DNA of 38,605 bases, from contig SSSZ01000008.1 in the NCBI GenBank assembly GCA_009469675.1, forward strand, positions 1 to 38,605, given 5' to 3'. The notes under the pieces are model-generated. The model did no database searches and was not told the DNA's origin. It saw only the letters and a list, made by a program, of their open reading frames with translations. The position numbers and the translations under genes were made by a program. Below are positions 22,795 to 33,478 of this stretch, piece after piece (within the stretch, counting starts at the first letter, position 1; each line of letters starts with the position of its first letter). The stretch is from Azonexaceae bacterium. GTDB taxonomy: Bacteria > Pseudomonadota > Gammaproteobacteria > Burkholderiales > Rhodocyclaceae.

Positions 22795-25641
22795 ATGGAC
22801 CTGCAAATCCTCCTTCTCCTCGGCCAGGACGGCGTCACCAACGGCGCCATCTACGCCCTGCTGGCCTTGGCACTGGTCCTGGTCTTCGCCGTCACCCGGG
22901 TGATTTTCATTCCCCAGGGAGAGTTCGTCGCCTACGGCGCCCTGACCCTGGCCAGCCTGCAGGCCGGCAAGCTGCCGGGAACGATCTGGCTGCTCCTCGC
23001 CCTGGGGTCGGCGGTGGTGCTGCTGGACGGGGTCAAGCTGGTGCGCGAGGGGCGTTTTGCCAAGCTGCCGCCGCTCCTCATCTTCAATATCGGGGTGCCC
23101 CTGGTCTGCGCCGGCATCCTCTTCGTCATTCCGCCGACCCAGTTGCCCCTGGCAGCCCAGGTGGCCTTGTCGATGATGCTGGTGGTGCCGCTGGGCCCCA
23201 TGCTGTACCGCATCGCCTACCAGCCCCTGGCCAGCGCTTCCGTCCTCGTCCTGCTCATCGTCTCGGTGGCCGTGCATCTGGCCTTGATCGGCCTGGGCCT
23301 GCTCTTCTTCGGTGCCGAGGGGTCGCGGACCCCAGCCTTCACCGACATCAGTTTCGAACTGGCCGGGGCGCCCCTGCAGGGCCAGACCATCCTGGTGGTG
23401 GTGGCGTCCGCCGCCCTCATCATCGCGCTCTATTTCTTCTTCGAGCGCACGGTGTACGGCAAGGCCCTGCGGGCCACCGCCATGAACCGCACGGGCGCCC
23501 GCCTGATGGGCATCCCGCCGGTCCTCGCCGGGCAGCTCTGCTTTACCCTGGCCGCTGCCATCGGCGCCTTTTCCGGCATTCTCGTCGCCCCCATCACCAC
23601 CATTTACTACGATTCCGGCTTTCTCATCGGCTTGAAGGGCTTCGTCGGCGCCATCATCGGCGGCCTCGCCTCCTACCCGGTGGCGGCGCTGGGGGCGGTG
23701 CTGGTCGGTCTGCTCGAATCGTATTCGTCCTTTTGGGCCAGCGCCTTCAAGGAAGTCATCGTCTTCACTCTCATCATTCCGGTGCTGCTCTGGCGCTCGC
23801 TGACCTCCCGCCACGTCGAGGAGGAGGACGAGCACGGCGGCGAGGCGCCGGAAGCGGCAGCCCGCGGCAAGGGCGGGCGGGGCATCGGCATCGCCGTCCT
23901 GGCCGGGCTGCTGGGGCTGCTTGCTGCGGCCCCCCAGGTTTTGCCCGAATTCACCGTCACGCTCCTCAACTACATCGGCCTCTATGCCATCGTCGCCGTC
24001 GGGCTGGTGCTGCTGACCGGGGTCGGCGGGCTGACTTCCTTCGGCCAGGCGGCCTTCGTCGGCCTGGGGGCGTACACCACCGCCTATCTGACCACGGTTC
24101 ACGGCCTCTCGCCCTGGCTGACCCTGTTGATCGGCCTGGCCCTCACCGGCGCCGTGGCGGTGGCCCTCGGCTTCATCACCCTGCGCATGGGCGGGCACTA
24201 CCTGCCGCTCGGCACCATCGCCTGGGGGATCAGCCTCTATTTCCTTTTCGGCAACGTCGAATTCCTCGGCGGCCACACCGGTATCACCAGTATTCCGGCC
24301 ATCTCCTTTTTCGGGTTCGAGTTGAAGTCGGGGCGCGATCTTTTCTACCTCATCTGGGCCGCCGTCCTGCTCGCCGTCCTGGCCCTCTCCAACCTGCTCG
24401 ATTCCCGCGAGGGGCGCGCCATCCGCGCCCTCAAGGGGGGCGCCGTGATGGCCGAGGCGATGGGGGTGGACACGCCGCGGGCCAAGATCGTCATCTTTCT
24501 CATCGCCGCCCTGCTCGCCGCCCTTTCGGGCTGGCTCTACGCCCACCTGCAGCGCTTTGTAAATCCGACGCCCTTTTCCCTCACCCAGGGCATCGAATAC
24601 CTCTTCATGGCGGTGGTCGGCGGCATCGGCCACGTCTGGGGCGCGGTGGTGGGCGCCGGGCTCATCACCGTCCTCAAGCAGTGGCTGCAGGACTGGCTGC
24701 CGCAACTCCTCGGCCAGAGCGGCAATTTCGAAATCATCGTCTTCGGCGTCGCCATGGTCGTCGTCCTCCAGCGCGCCCGCAGCGGGCTGTGGCCCCTCGT
24801 CCTGCGCTGGCTGCCGGGGCTGGGCGGGCAACGCGCCTTCCCGGCCGGGGCGGCACTGCCGCGGCGGACCTTCCCGGCGGCCGGAACCGTACTGCTCGAA
24901 GCCGACAAGGTGAGCAAGCGCTTCGGCGGCCTGGTCGCCAACAACCGGTTGAGCCTCACCGTCAAGGCAGGCGAGGTGATGGCGCTGATCGGCCCCAACG
25001 GCGCCGGCAAGAGCACTATGTTCAACTGCATTTCAGGGGTCAACCCGGCCACCGAGGGGGAAATCCGCTTCCTCGGCGAACCCATCGACCAGCTACCGTC
25101 GCGCACCATCGCCCGCCGCGGCATGAGCCGCACCTTCCAGCACGTCCGCCTGCTCGGCTCGATGAGCGTCCTGGAAAACGTCGCCATCGGCGCCCACCTG
25201 CGCGGCAGCAAGGGCGTCCTGGCGGCGGCCCTGCGTACCGACCGGGCCGAGGAAGCCCGACTGCTGGCCGAAGCGGCCCGCCAGATCGAACGGGTCGGCC
25301 TGGGGGAACACCTCTTCGATCCGGTGGGAAGCCTCGCCCTCGGCAAGCAGCGGATCGTCGAAATCGCCCGCGCCCTGTGCTCGGACCCCTGCCTCCTGCT
25401 CCTCGACGAACCGGCGGCGGGCCTGCGTTATCTGGAAAAACAGGCCCTGGCCGAGCTCCTCGGCAAGCTACGGGCCGAAGGCATGGGTATTCTGCTGGTC
25501 GAACACGATATGGATTTCGTCATGGGCCTGGCCGACCGGGTGGTGGTCATGGAATTCGGCGAAAAGATCGCCGAGGGGCTGCCCGAAGCCGTGCAGCGCG
25601 ACCCCAGGGTACTCGAAGCCTACCTCGGCGGGGTCGACTAA
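22795..25641 (+). CDS. LivH-LivM-LivG fusion: two permeases plus ATPase in one polypeptide
   Basis: A single 948-codon-scale frame contains three normally separate proteins. Residues about 1-335 are a LivH-type permease ([33 protein letters not shown], and [19 protein letters not shown]). A charged linker ([23 protein letters not shown]) follows. Residues about 360-675 are a LivM-type permease ([50 protein letters not shown]). Residues about 695-948 are a LivG-type ATPase with Walker [10 protein letters not shown] at 733-741, [21 protein letters not shown], signature [15 protein letters not shown] and Walker [12 protein letters not shown]. No stop or frameshift separates them. The second ATPase (LivF) follows two bases later. 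Together with the binding proteins this forms an inner-membrane importer. Confidence 0.93.
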   Translation: MDLQILLLLGQDGVTNGAIYALLALALVLVFAVTRVIFIPQGEFVAYGALTLASLQAGKLPGTIWLLLALGSAVVLLDGVKLVREGRFAKLPPLLIFNIGVPLVCAGILFVIPPTQLPLAAQVALSMMLVVPLGPMLYRIAYQPLASASVLVLLIVSVAVHLALIGLGLLFFGAEGSRTPAFTDISFELAGAPLQGQTILVVVASAALIIALYFFFERTVYGKALRATAMNRTGARLMGIPPVLAGQLCFTLAAAIGAFSGILVAPITTIYYDSGFLIGLKGFVGAIIGGLASYPVAALGAVLVGLLESYSSFWASAFKEVIVFTLIIPVLLWRSLTSRHVEEEDEHGGEAPEAAARGKGGRGIGIAVLAGLLGLLAAAPQVLPEFTVTLLNYIGLYAIVAVGLVLLTGVGGLTSFGQAAFVGLGAYTTAYLTTVHGLSPWLTLLIGLALTGAVAVALGFITLRMGGHYLPLGTIAWGISLYFLFGNVEFLGGHTGITSIPAISFFGFELKSGRDLFYLIWAAVLLAVLALSNLLDSREGRAIRALKGGAVMAEAMGVDTPRAKIVIFLIAALLAALSGWLYAHLQRFVNPTPFSLTQGIEYLFMAVVGGIGHVWGAVVGAGLITVLKQWLQDWLPQLLGQSGNFEIIVFGVAMVVVLQRARSGLWPLVLRWLPGLGGQRAFPAGAALPRRTFPAAGTVLLEADKVSKRFGGLVANNRLSLTVKAGEVMALIGPNGAGKSTMFNCISGVNPATEGEIRFLGEPIDQLPSRTIARRGMSRTFQHVRLLGSMSVLENVAIGAHLRGSKGVLAAALRTDRAEEARLLAEAARQIERVGLGEHLFDPVGSLALGKQRIVEIARALCSDPCLLLLDEPAAGLRYLEKQALAELLGKLRAEGMGILLVEHDMDFVMGLADRVVVMEFGEKIAEGLPEAVQRDPRVLEAYLGGVD

Positions 25642-25642
25642 G

Positions 25643-26404
25643 ATGAGCCGGCATCCCCATCTCCACGACAACGAAGTGATTCTCGAAGTCCGGGATCTCC
25701 GGGTCGCCTACGGCAAGGTCGAGGCCCTGCACAAGGTCAGCCTGACCATCCGCCGCGGCGAGATCGTCACCGTCATCGGCCCCAACGGCGCCGGCAAGAC
25801 GACGCTCCTCTCGGCCCTCATGGGCTTGCTGCCGGCGGCCGGCGAAATCGTCTATATGGGCCACCGGCAGGGGCGCGAACGCGAAGTCGAAGCCCTGGTC
25901 CGTCAGGGCATGACCCTGGTGCCGGAAAAACGCGAGCTGTTCGCCGAGATGAGCGTCGAGGACAACCTCCTGCTCGGCGCCTTCGACCGCTACCGCAGCG
26001 GCCACCGGGACCACATGGAAACCATGGACGAGGTCTTCGAGCTCTTCCCCCGCCTCGACGAGCGCCGGAGCCAGCTGGCCGGCACCCTTTCCGGCGGCGA
26101 ACGCCAGATGCTCGCCATGGGCCGCGCCCTCATGGCCAAACCCAAGCTCCTCATGCTCGACGAGCCGAGCCTCGGCCTCGCCCCCCTCATCATCAAGGAA
26201 ATCTTCCGTATCATCGCCGAGTTGAAGGCCACTGGCGTCGCCATCCTGCTCGTCGAGCAGAACGCCCGCGCCGCCCTGCAGGTGGCCGACTACGGCTACG
26301 TCCTCGAGACCGGCGAGGTCTCCCTGGCCGGCCCCAGCCGGGAACTGGCCTCGGACCCGCGGGTCATCGAAAGCTACCTGGGGCTGGGCAACAAGCAGGC
26401 GTAA
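25643..26404 (+). CDS. livF: LivF-type ABC transporter ATP-binding protein
   Basis: The 253-residue ATPase pairs with the fused LivG domain. Motifs are Walker A GPNGAGKTTLLSALMG, Q-loop region LVPEKRELFAEMSVEDNLLLGAF, signature LSGGERQMLAMGRALM, Walker B LLMLDEPSLGLAP and H-loop LLVEQNA. The N-terminus SRHPHLHDNEVILEV is slightly longer than usual. ATG 25643 follows the fusion gene stop by one base. It ends the uptake operon; a 100-bp repeat follows within a few bases. Confidence 0.95.
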   Translation: MSRHPHLHDNEVILEVRDLRVAYGKVEALHKVSLTIRRGEIVTVIGPNGAGKTTLLSALMGLLPAAGEIVYMGHRQGREREVEALVRQGMTLVPEKRELFAEMSVEDNLLLGAFDRYRSGHRDHMETMDEVFELFPRLDERRSQLAGTLSGGERQMLAMGRALMAKPKLLMLDEPSLGLAPLIIKEIFRIIAELKATGVAILLVEQNARAALQVADYGYVLETGEVSLAGPSRELASDPRVIESYLGLGNKQA

Positions 26405-26410
26405 TACTCC

Positions 26411-26510
26411 TTCGCTTCCAAACCGATCTTTTGTCGACTGCGCTTTGCCGTGCTCCAGCACTGTCTTCGGCTCATCTTGGCGCCTCGATTTGAAAGCGAA
26501 TTGGTATAAG
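26411..26510 (+). repeat. 100-bp dispersed repeat, copy 2
   Basis: Ungapped match (82/100) to 8731-8830. Here the terminal inverted repeat is clearest: TTCGCTTCCAAACCGA at 26411-26426 versus the complement of TCGATTTGAAAGCGAA at 26485-26500. It begins seven bases after the livF stop and sits in the 215-base gap before the hemerythrin gene. Nothing else is recognisable in that gap apart from a short AT-rich stretch (26535-26580) that may hold a promoter. Confidence 0.8.
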
Positions 26511-26619
26511 GCGGCGCCGGCGGCCCGTCGCCGGCATTAACTCAAATTAGCTATATCGCCGCGCCCTAGCGCAATGGGATAATGCCGCCGCCGCGCCCCT
26601 TCCCGCCCCGCCCTCCGCC

Positions 26620-27096
26620 ATGCTGTCACCTTCGCCCTTTCCCGGCTCCGCTCCCGGCCTGCTTACCGGTCATGCCGAAATCGACCAGGAGCATCGCCTG
26701 CTCCTCAGCACCCTCGGGCGGCTGCGGGAGGCCTGCCTGCGCTTCGACGAACCCCGCGATTGCGGCGGTTGCGATGCGCTAACCGCTGCCCAGTGCCACA
26801 ACACCCTGGTCGAATTGTTGGGTGACCTGCTGATGTTCCTCATCGAACACTTCCAGAAGGAAGAGGCGATCATGAAGGAATCCGGACTCACCACCCGGGA
26901 GCGCGAGATCTGCGAGCGGCACAAGGAAGACCACGCGGCCATTTCCCAAACCATCCTCGACATCGTCACCGCCCTCGATCCGGCCCGCACCGCCCATTTG
27001 GTGCGGAGCCTGCACACCGTGCTCGAACGCTGGCAACACAACCACATCCGCCTGCACGACCAGATTTTGGTCCGCCTGCTGCTCCCGGCGCTCTGA
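26620..27096 (+). CDS. Bacteriohemerythrin
   Basis: A 158-residue four-helix protein with the O2-binding di-iron ligand pattern of hemerythrins: GHAEIDQEHRLLL (first His pair region), the CHNTLVELLGDLL helix, HFQKEEAIM (His and Glu), HKEDHAAI and HNHIRLHDQIL. A Cys-containing insert (DEPRDCGGCDALTAAQCHN) lies between the first two helices. No methyl-accepting or signalling domain is attached, so it is a stand-alone O2 carrier or sensor. ATG 26620 is the first in-frame start giving this fold. It is transcribed towards the disrupted DUF6600 gene. Confidence 0.9.
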   Translation: MLSPSPFPGSAPGLLTGHAEIDQEHRLLLSTLGRLREACLRFDEPRDCGGCDALTAAQCHNTLVELLGDLLMFLIEHFQKEEAIMKESGLTTREREICERHKEDHAAISQTILDIVTALDPARTAHLVRSLHTVLERWQHNHIRLHDQILVRLLLPAL

Positions 27097-27129
27097 TCCC
27101 GGCGGGTTGCCACCGGCTTCCGGCCGGCG

Positions 27130-28889
27130 TCAGCCGTTGCCCGGTTCCCGCTTCCTTCCCGGCCCGTCCGGTTGGCCCCCGCCCCGGCGGCCGTCTCCCG
27201 GGGCAGGATGGGCTTCGTGCCGAGGCGCTTCGCGCAGCGGGGGCGGGGGTGCGGGCGGCGGAGCCTGGACCCGGGGCGCCGGCGCGGGGGCTGGCATTTC
27301 CCGCTGTCGGGGCGGTTCGACGGCCTGGGGGAACGGCCGTTCGTTGCGGCGTTCGAATTGAGGCTGCGGGGTCGGCCGGTTTTCCGTTACCGGCGGGCGG
27401 CTGTCGCGCAACGGCCCGGGCGCCGCCCCGGCGGCTTGCGGGCCGGCCGGGGCGGGCCGCCGTTCGTCGCGGAATTCGCGATGGAGCGGGGGAATCCGGC
27501 TGCCCGGGTCGTCCGGGCGCAAGCTCGGCATGGCGGGCGTCCGGGCCTCGGGGCGTGCCGCCTCGCGGGCCTGGGGCGGCCCCGCCGCGGGTTGCGGGCT
27601 GACCTCGGCGGGCCGGCGCTCATCGCGGAATTCCCGGGGAGGCGGGAGAATCCGTTGTCCCGGCTCGGCGGGGCGCGGGGGCGGCGGAATCCGCTGCTCC
27701 CGGTCGGCGTGGTGCAAATCCGGCGCCCCCCGGCTGCCCGCGTCGTTGCCGCCGATCGGGGCGGGAATCGGGGCAGGAATCGGGGCAGGAATCGGGGCAG
27801 GAATCGGCCCGGCGGCCCGGGGCGGCGGGGGCTCGGGGCGGCGTTCCGGGCCGCCGCGGGCAACGCCTTGGTCGCGAACGGTTTCGGAAGTGGCGGCGGG
27901 CGGCAGCCGGGTTGCGGCGTCGCGGCCCGCCGCATCGGCTGCGCGCTGGGCCGGCGGCGGGCCGTCGGTCCGGCGGGGGGCGGCGCCTTCGTGGCGCGGG
28001 TTGGCGGCCGGCGGCACGGCCCCGGCGGCTGTGGCCGGAGCGGCTAGGGGCCGGGGAGCGGCGGTGGGAGACGCCGTTCCGGCGAGGCCGAAGCTCCGTT
28101 CGGGCACGGCGGCGGGACGCGGGTCGCCGGCCGGAGTCGCCGGGGCGACGGCCCGCACCGCTTCATCCTGGTGTCCCCGGCCGGGGACGGCCGGCGGCGC
28201 CAGCCAGGCCCGGTCCGGCGCCCGGCGGGAAACCGGGGCTTCCCGGAGGTCGGCGGCGGCGTGGCGGGGCAAGGTGGCGGCGGTGATCGGGCGGCCGTCC
28301 CGCACCGTGCTGGCCGGGACGACGGTAACCGCCTCGGGGCGATGGCGGTGGGCGAAGCGGTGGTCGCCGCGATCGGATGCGGCCCGTTCGATGAACGTGA
28401 CGTTGGTGACGTGGGTGATGTTGACCTGGCGAAGGTAGGCCGGGCTGCTGCGATAGGCGGGGACGAAGACCTCCCGCGGGGCGAGGGGGAACCAGCCGAC
28501 GGCAGGGGCGCTGCCCAGGCTGAAGCCGACGCTCCAGCCGGGATTGCCGACCCAGCCGACCAGGGCCGGCGCATACACGGGCCGCGCCACATAGCTTCCC
28601 GGGATCCATCCCCAGCGGCCGCGGACGACCAGCCAGCGCCCGTAATGGAAGGGGGCGAAGCCCCAGGGGGCGGCATCCACCCAGGTCCAGCCCCAGGGCG
28701 CCACCCAGGCCCAGCGCCCCTGGCGGTAGGGCGCCCACCCCGCGGGAACGGCGCGGGGGTACGGAAGGTCACGGCGCCTTCGCTGAGGGTGATGCGGCCG
28801 ACCCGGGCCGGCGGATCGGCCTGCGCCAGGAGCGGCGCCAGGGCGAGCAGCCAGGCGGCCAGGCAAAGAAGAAAGCGAGGGGAGGTCAT
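27130..28889 (-). pseudogene. DUF6600-type secreted protein, disrupted by internal deletion/frameshift
   Basis: From ATG 28889 (AGGAG upstream) the frame encodes a signal peptide SPRFLLCLAAWLLALAPLLAQA and the domain start DPPARVGRITLSEGAVTF. It then becomes nonsense. Around 28765 the family's C-terminal part starts in a different frame: YPRAVPAGWAPYRQGRWAWV, APWGFAPFHYGRWLVV, GWVGNPGWSVGFSLG, followed by a Pro/Arg-rich tail of about 400 residues to the stop at 27130. In intact relatives roughly 200 residues of FecR-like sequence separate these two parts. So a segment is missing and the frame is broken. It is either a true pseudogene or an assembly collapse; the two halves are each well conserved. 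Confidence 0.75.
27764..27806 (-). repeat. 12-bp tandem repeat encoding Pro-Ile-Pro-Ala
   Basis: Three full and one partial copies of GGAATCGGGGCA (plus strand), preceded by a degenerate copy. In the minus-strand protein frame they read as repeated PIPA, within the Pro-rich tail of the DUF6600-type gene. Copy number may vary by slippage. Confidence 0.85.
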
Positions 28890-28914
28890 GGTCGGCTCCT
28901 GCACAATACCAAGG

Positions 28915-28931
28915 GGGACCGTCGCGGTCCC
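28915..28931. other. Short perfect hairpin upstream of the DUF6600-type gene
   Basis: GGGACCG 28915-28921 and CGGTCCC 28925-28931 pair with a TCG loop, 26 bases before the start codon of the minus-strand gene. Could be a leader structure or operator half-sites. The remaining 195 bases to 29126 show no gene. Confidence 0.4.
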
Positions 28932-29126
28932 GATAAACGAACAACGCGCCGGAAGACGCCAGGATGGACCCGCGGCGGCGAAAAAGGATTGCAGGATGTA
29001 TCGTTCGGGCCGGCCGCGGGAAAGCCGGGATGCGGCGGCGTCGGCCGTCAGGCTTGGTAGGAGGGGCTTGGCGGCGGCGGCAGGGGGGCGCCCGGGGAAA
29101 ACCGCCGGCTTGGCCTTTACAAATTG

Positions 29127-30821
29127 TTACGGGTTGGCGCCGCCCTGGGGGACGTTGTATTTGCGGGCGATGGTCGAATACAGCTCGCGGGCCGAGATCA
29201 CCTTGGGGTTTTTGCGGTCCTTCTGCTGGGCGCGCTGCAGGAATTCGTACCCCTTGGCGGCCAGTTCGGCGTCCCAGCCCTGGCGTTCGAGCAGGGTGAA
29301 GATCGCCTTCGCGGCGTTGACCAGGAACTGCAGGTTGGGCACCTGTTCGGCGGCCTGGACGAGGAGCTGCACCGAACCTGCGAAATCGCCGGCCCGGGCC
29401 GCCATCACGCCGCGGTTGTTGAGGTCGACGATCTCCTTGCCGACCTGATCGAGGAGCGCCTTGCCCGCCTCCACCTGGCCGGTGCGCTGAAAAACATTGT
29501 CGATATGGTCGAGGAGATGGCGGTCTTCGTTGTTTTCCGCGGCCAGTTGCCGAATCAGGTCTTTACCTGCGGCTTCGTTGCCCGTGGCGAAGCAGGCGTG
29601 GGCGAGGTCGACCGCCACCCGCTGGGAAACCGCCCGGCCTTTCGCGGCGGCCTCGCTCACGACCTTCCCTTGCATTTCGAGGGCCTGCTCCACCAGTTGC
29701 TTTGCCTTGGTCCCCTGGCCTTCGTTCTGCAGGCACAGGCTTTCGGTGACCAGGGCGGCGAGTTCGGCCTGTTTGTCGCCGCGCCAGTCCCGCCGCATTT
29801 CCGTCACCACCTTGCGGGACGCTTCCGTGTCGCCGCGTTCGACCAGCACCCGGGCGAGGTTGGCAAAGTCGTCGACGGTTTTCAGGCTGGAGCCGCGATG
29901 GCGTTCGAGCACCTTGCCGTAGGCCTTTTCCGCCGCCAGGAGATCGCCGTTGCGGACGGCGATGTCGCCTACCAGGCGTTGCCGCAGCGTATTGTTGGGC
30001 GACACCTCGGAGGCCCGCTGCAGGGCTTGCTGGGCCTCCGCCAGGCGGCCCTTGGCCTCGTGTACGGCGGCGAGGAAGTCGTAGGCGGCGAGGAAGTCGG
30101 GCGCTTCGCTGGTCACCTGTTCGGCCAGCTTTTCCGCTTCGTCGAGGGCATTGCGCTCCTTGAGGGCGGTGGCCAGGCCCATCTTGGCCCAGGGCACGGC
30201 CCGGCCTTCCAGAACCCGGCGATAGACTTCCTCGGCCTCGGCGCTTTTGCCCAGGGAATGCAGCAACTCGCCCTTGAAACGCAGGGCGTCGTACTGGTAG
30301 AGCGGCTGCTGCTGGATCACCCGGTCGCAGGCGACGATGGCCTCCTGCAACGCCCCCCGCTCGATCTGCTCGTAGATCTTGCGCAGCACGTGTTTCTTGT
30401 AGATGCAGCGCACCAGCCGCTGCTGCAACTGGTCGGCGTTGAAGGGTTTGATGAGGTAGTCGTCGGGGGCCAGTTCGGCCAGGGCGACGACATTGTTGTA
30501 GCCCCGTTCGCTGGTGATAATCATATACACCGTGGCCAGCGGGATGAGGTGGGCGTGGCGCAGTTCCTCCAGGAGCTGCTGGCCGTCCCGGCCGTCTTCC
30601 AGGATGAAGTCGGACAGGATGATGTCGAAGCGGTTGCCCTTGACCTGGCGGATGACCTCGGCCGAATTGCCGGCGCCGTGCACCATCGTGACGCCCAGGG
30701 CGGAAAGCATGGCGCGCAGCGATTCCCGCGCCGAGGCGTGGCGGTCCACAAGCAGAACCCGTTTCTTGGCCAGCGATTGCTGCAGAACGAGCAGCATCTC
30801 TTCGTTGTCGAGGGCTTCCAT
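29127..30821 (-). CDS. Response-regulator receiver domain fused to TPR repeats
   Basis: The 564-residue cytoplasmic protein starts with a receiver domain: [20 protein letters not shown], phosphoacceptor Asp71 in [19 protein letters not shown], and the lysine in DDYLIKPF. From about residue 150 come successive TPR-like helices ([71 protein letters not shown]). No DNA-binding or enzymatic output is present, so it probably acts through protein contacts. ATG 30821 with GGGAAG upstream is chosen over a TTG three codons earlier. It is divergent from mnmG and not adjacent to a kinase gene. Confidence 0.9.
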   Translation of the reverse strand: MEALDNEEMLLVLQQSLAKKRVLLVDRHASARESLRAMLSALGVTMVHGAGNSAEVIRQVKGNRFDIILSDFILEDGRDGQQLLEELRHAHLIPLATVYMIITSERGYNNVVALAELAPDDYLIKPFNADQLQQRLVRCIYKKHVLRKIYEQIERGALQEAIVACDRVIQQQPLYQYDALRFKGELLHSLGKSAEAEEVYRRVLEGRAVPWAKMGLATALKERNALDEAEKLAEQVTSEAPDFLAAYDFLAAVHEAKGRLAEAQQALQRASEVSPNNTLRQRLVGDIAVRNGDLLAAEKAYGKVLERHRGSSLKTVDDFANLARVLVERGDTEASRKVVTEMRRDWRGDKQAELAALVTESLCLQNEGQGTKAKQLVEQALEMQGKVVSEAAAKGRAVSQRVAVDLAHACFATGNEAAGKDLIRQLAAENNEDRHLLDHIDNVFQRTGQVEAGKALLDQVGKEIVDLNNRGVMAARAGDFAGSVQLLVQAAEQVPNLQFLVNAAKAIFTLLERQGWDAELAAKGYEFLQRAQQKDRKNPKVISARELYSTIARKYNVPQGGANP

Positions 30822-30974
30822 GCTTCCCAATGGCGTCCGGTGATGGCCTTACGGTACTTGAAGACCCTTGGGAGGACAAGGCCAATCGCCGAAAAGCCGG
30901 GAAATTCTGTTATTTTTCAGCCCCCTGACGTAAAATCCCGCTCCCGATACTGCGCTGCACCACAGGCCCTCCCC

Positions 30975-32864
30975 ATGTTTTACCCGACCCGTTTCGATGT
31001 CATCGTCGTCGGCGGTGGCCACGCCGGCACCGAGGCCGCGCTCGCCGCCGCCCGGGCCGGGGCGCGCACCCTGCTCCTGACGCACAATCTCGAAACCCTG
31101 GGGGCGATGAGTTGCAACCCCTCCATCGGGGGGATCGGCAAGGGGCATCTGGTCAAGGAGGTCGATGCCCTGGGCGGCGCCATGGCCGCGGCCACCGACG
31201 AGGCCGGCATCCAGTTCCGCATCCTCAACGCCTCCAAGGGGCCGGCGGTCCGTGCCACCCGCGCCCAGGCCGACCGGGTTCTCTACCGCCAGGCCATCCG
31301 CACCCGCCTCGAGAACCAGCCCAATCTGACCCTCTTCGCCCAGGCCTGCGACGACCTGGTGGTCGAGGGCGACCGCGTCACCGGCGCCGTCACCCAGTTG
31401 GGCGTCCGCTTCGAAGCCGGCGCCGTCGTGCTCACCGCCGGCACCTTCCTGAACGGCCTCATCCACGTCGGCCTCGACAACTACGCCGCCGGCCGCATGG
31501 GCGATCCGCCGTCGGTATCGCTGGCGGCGCGGCTGAAGGAACTCAAGCTGCCCCAGGGCCGCCTCAAGACCGGCACGCCGCCGCGCCTGGATGGCAAGAC
31601 CATCGATTTCTCGGCGATGACGGCGCAATACTCCGACGATCCCCTGCCCGTCTTCTCCTTCCTGGGCAACGCCGGGCAGCACCCGCGGCAACTGCCCTGC
31701 TGGATCACCGAGACCAACCAGCGGACCCACGACATCATTCGCGGCGGGCTGGACCGTTCGCCCATGTACACCGGGGTCATCGAAGGCGTCGGGCCGCGTT
31801 ACTGCCCGTCCATCGAAGACAAGATCCACCGTTTCGCCGACCGGGATCGCCACAACGTCTTCCTCGAGCCGGAAGGCCTCACCACCCACGAGATCTACCC
31901 CAACGGCGTATCCACCAGCCTGCCCTTCGACGTCCAGCTGGCCCTCATCCGCTCCATCCGCGGCCTGGAGAACTGCCACATCCTGCGGCCCGGCTACGCC
32001 ATCGAATACGACTACTTCGACCCGCGGGGCCTGAAAAACACCCTGGAAACCAAGGCCGTCGCCGGGCTTTTCTTCGCCGGCCAGATCAACGGCACCACCG
32101 GCTACGAGGAGGCTGCCGCCCAGGGCCTCCTGGCCGGGGTCAACGCGGCCCGGCACGCCCAGGGCAAGGAAGGCTGGTGTCCGCGCCGGGACGAGGCCTA
32201 CCTCGGCGTCCTGGTGGACGATCTCGTCACCCGCGGCGTCGCCGAACCCTATCGCATGTTCACCAGCCGCGCCGAGTACCGCTTGAGCCTGCGCGAGGAC
32301 AACGCCGACCTGCGCCTCACCGAAGCGGGCCGCACCCTCGGCCTGGTCGATGACGTCCGCTGGGACACGTTCTGCCGCAAGCGCGACGCCATTGCCCGGG
32401 AGCAGGAAAGGCTCAAAGCCACCTGGGTCAACCCCGCCACCCTCCCGGCGGCCGACGCCGAGCGCGTTCTGGGCAAGGCCATCGACCACGAATACAACCT
32501 GTTCGAACTGCTGCGCCGGCCGGAGGTCGCCTACCGCGACCTGCTGACCCTGCCCGGGGCCGGGGTCGGCGAGGGCGATCCCCTGGTCGTCGAGCAACTG
32601 GAGATTTCCGCCAAATACCAGGGCTATATCGACCGCCAGGCCGAGGAGGTTTGCCGCGCCGCCGCCTACGAGGACACCCGGCTGCCCGACGACCTCGACT
32701 ACGCGGCCGTTCCCGGCCTCTCCAACGAGGTCAGGCAGAAGCTCCACCAGCATCGGCCCCAGACCCTCGGGCAGGCGTCCCGCATCCAGGGCATCACGCC
32801 GGCCGCCATTTCGCTTTTGCTCATCCACTTGAAGCGCCTGGGCGCCGGCAAGGCGGCGGCATGA
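30975..32864 (+). CDS. mnmG: tRNA uridine-5-carboxymethylaminomethyl modification enzyme MnmG
   Basis: MnmG (GidA) with MnmE makes cmnm5U34 in tRNA. From ATG 30975 the protein is 629 residues, the same length as E. coli MnmG. It has the FAD motif [21 protein letters not shown], the family block [24 protein letters not shown], RKAxxx-type [50 protein letters not shown] and the C-terminal helical domain ending [12 protein letters not shown]. The frame is open far upstream, but that is antisense to the receiver-TPR gene. A TAAAAT box at 30931-30936 may belong to its promoter. It overlaps rsmG by four bases. Confidence 0.97.
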   Translation: MFYPTRFDVIVVGGGHAGTEAALAAARAGARTLLLTHNLETLGAMSCNPSIGGIGKGHLVKEVDALGGAMAAATDEAGIQFRILNASKGPAVRATRAQADRVLYRQAIRTRLENQPNLTLFAQACDDLVVEGDRVTGAVTQLGVRFEAGAVVLTAGTFLNGLIHVGLDNYAAGRMGDPPSVSLAARLKELKLPQGRLKTGTPPRLDGKTIDFSAMTAQYSDDPLPVFSFLGNAGQHPRQLPCWITETNQRTHDIIRGGLDRSPMYTGVIEGVGPRYCPSIEDKIHRFADRDRHNVFLEPEGLTTHEIYPNGVSTSLPFDVQLALIRSIRGLENCHILRPGYAIEYDYFDPRGLKNTLETKAVAGLFFAGQINGTTGYEEAAAQGLLAGVNAARHAQGKEGWCPRRDEAYLGVLVDDLVTRGVAEPYRMFTSRAEYRLSLREDNADLRLTEAGRTLGLVDDVRWDTFCRKRDAIAREQERLKATWVNPATLPAADAERVLGKAIDHEYNLFELLRRPEVAYRDLLTLPGAGVGEGDPLVVEQLEISAKYQGYIDRQAEEVCRAAAYEDTRLPDDLDYAAVPGLSNEVRQKLHQHRPQTLGQASRIQGITPAAISLLLIHLKRLGAGKAAA

Positions 32865-33478
32865 GCGGCGAAACCCTGGCCGCCGGCCTTGCCGCCCTCG
32901 GACTGGATCTGCCGGCCGCATCCGGCGACCGGCTGCTCGCCTTCCGCGACCTGCTGCTCAAATGGAATCGGACCTATAATCTGACCGCCGTGCGCGAGCC
33001 GGAGCAGGTGCTGTCCCATCACCTCCTTGATTCCCTGGCCATTTTGCCCTGGGTCGAAGCCGGTCCGCTGCTCGACGTCGGCAGTGGTGGCGGCCTGCCC
33101 GGCATTCCCCTGGCGATCGCCCGGCCGGACCTGGAGGTTACCCTGGTCGACGCGGTCCAGAAGAAAGTCAGTTTCCTGCAACAGGCCGCCATCGAACTCG
33201 AGCTTCCCAACGTGCGCGCCGTTCATGGGCGGGTCGAGGGGCTGGCGGGGCAGTACCCGCAGATCACTTCCCGGGCCTTCTCCGACCTCGGCGAATTCGT
33301 CGGCCTGACCCGCCATCTGCTGGCGCCCGGCGGGCGCTGGCTGGCCATGAAAGGGGTGCGGCCGGCGGCCGAAATGGCCGCCCTGCCCGCCGAAATACAG
33401 CTCGCCGTCATCCTGCCCCTGGTTGTTCCGGGGCTAGCTGCCGAAAGACATTTGCTCATTTTGAAAGCCGGGTCATGA
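32861..33478 (+). CDS. rsmG: 16S rRNA (guanine527-N7)-methyltransferase RsmG
   Basis: RsmG (GidB) methylates G527 of 16S rRNA using S-adenosylmethionine. The 205-residue protein has [30 protein letters not shown], the SAM-binding [35 protein letters not shown] and [16 protein letters not shown] 32861 overlaps the mnmG stop (ATGA), and its own stop overlaps the parA start, the classical origin-proximal order. Confidence 0.97.
   Translation: MSGETLAAGLAALGLDLPAASGDRLLAFRDLLLKWNRTYNLTAVREPEQVLSHHLLDSLAILPWVEAGPLLDVGSGGGLPGIPLAIARPDLEVTLVDAVQKKVSFLQQAAIELELPNVRAVHGRVEGLAGQYPQITSRAFSDLGEFVGLTRHLLAPGGRWLAMKGVRPAAEMAALPAEIQLAVILPLVVPGLAAERHLLILKAGS

Noticed and set aside
27764-27806. Possible CRISPR or regulatory array
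   Set aside because: The 12-bp units are contiguous without spacers and encode a PIPA repeat in a protein tail.
30901-30974. Full sigma-70 promoter for mnmG
   Set aside because: TAAAAT at 30931 is a fair -10 box but no acceptable -35 box lies at the right distance, so it is not listed as a feature.
29124-32864. A 1246-codon plus-strand frame containing mnmG
   Set aside because: The part before 30975 is antisense to the receiver-TPR gene; MnmG from 30975 has exactly the family length.
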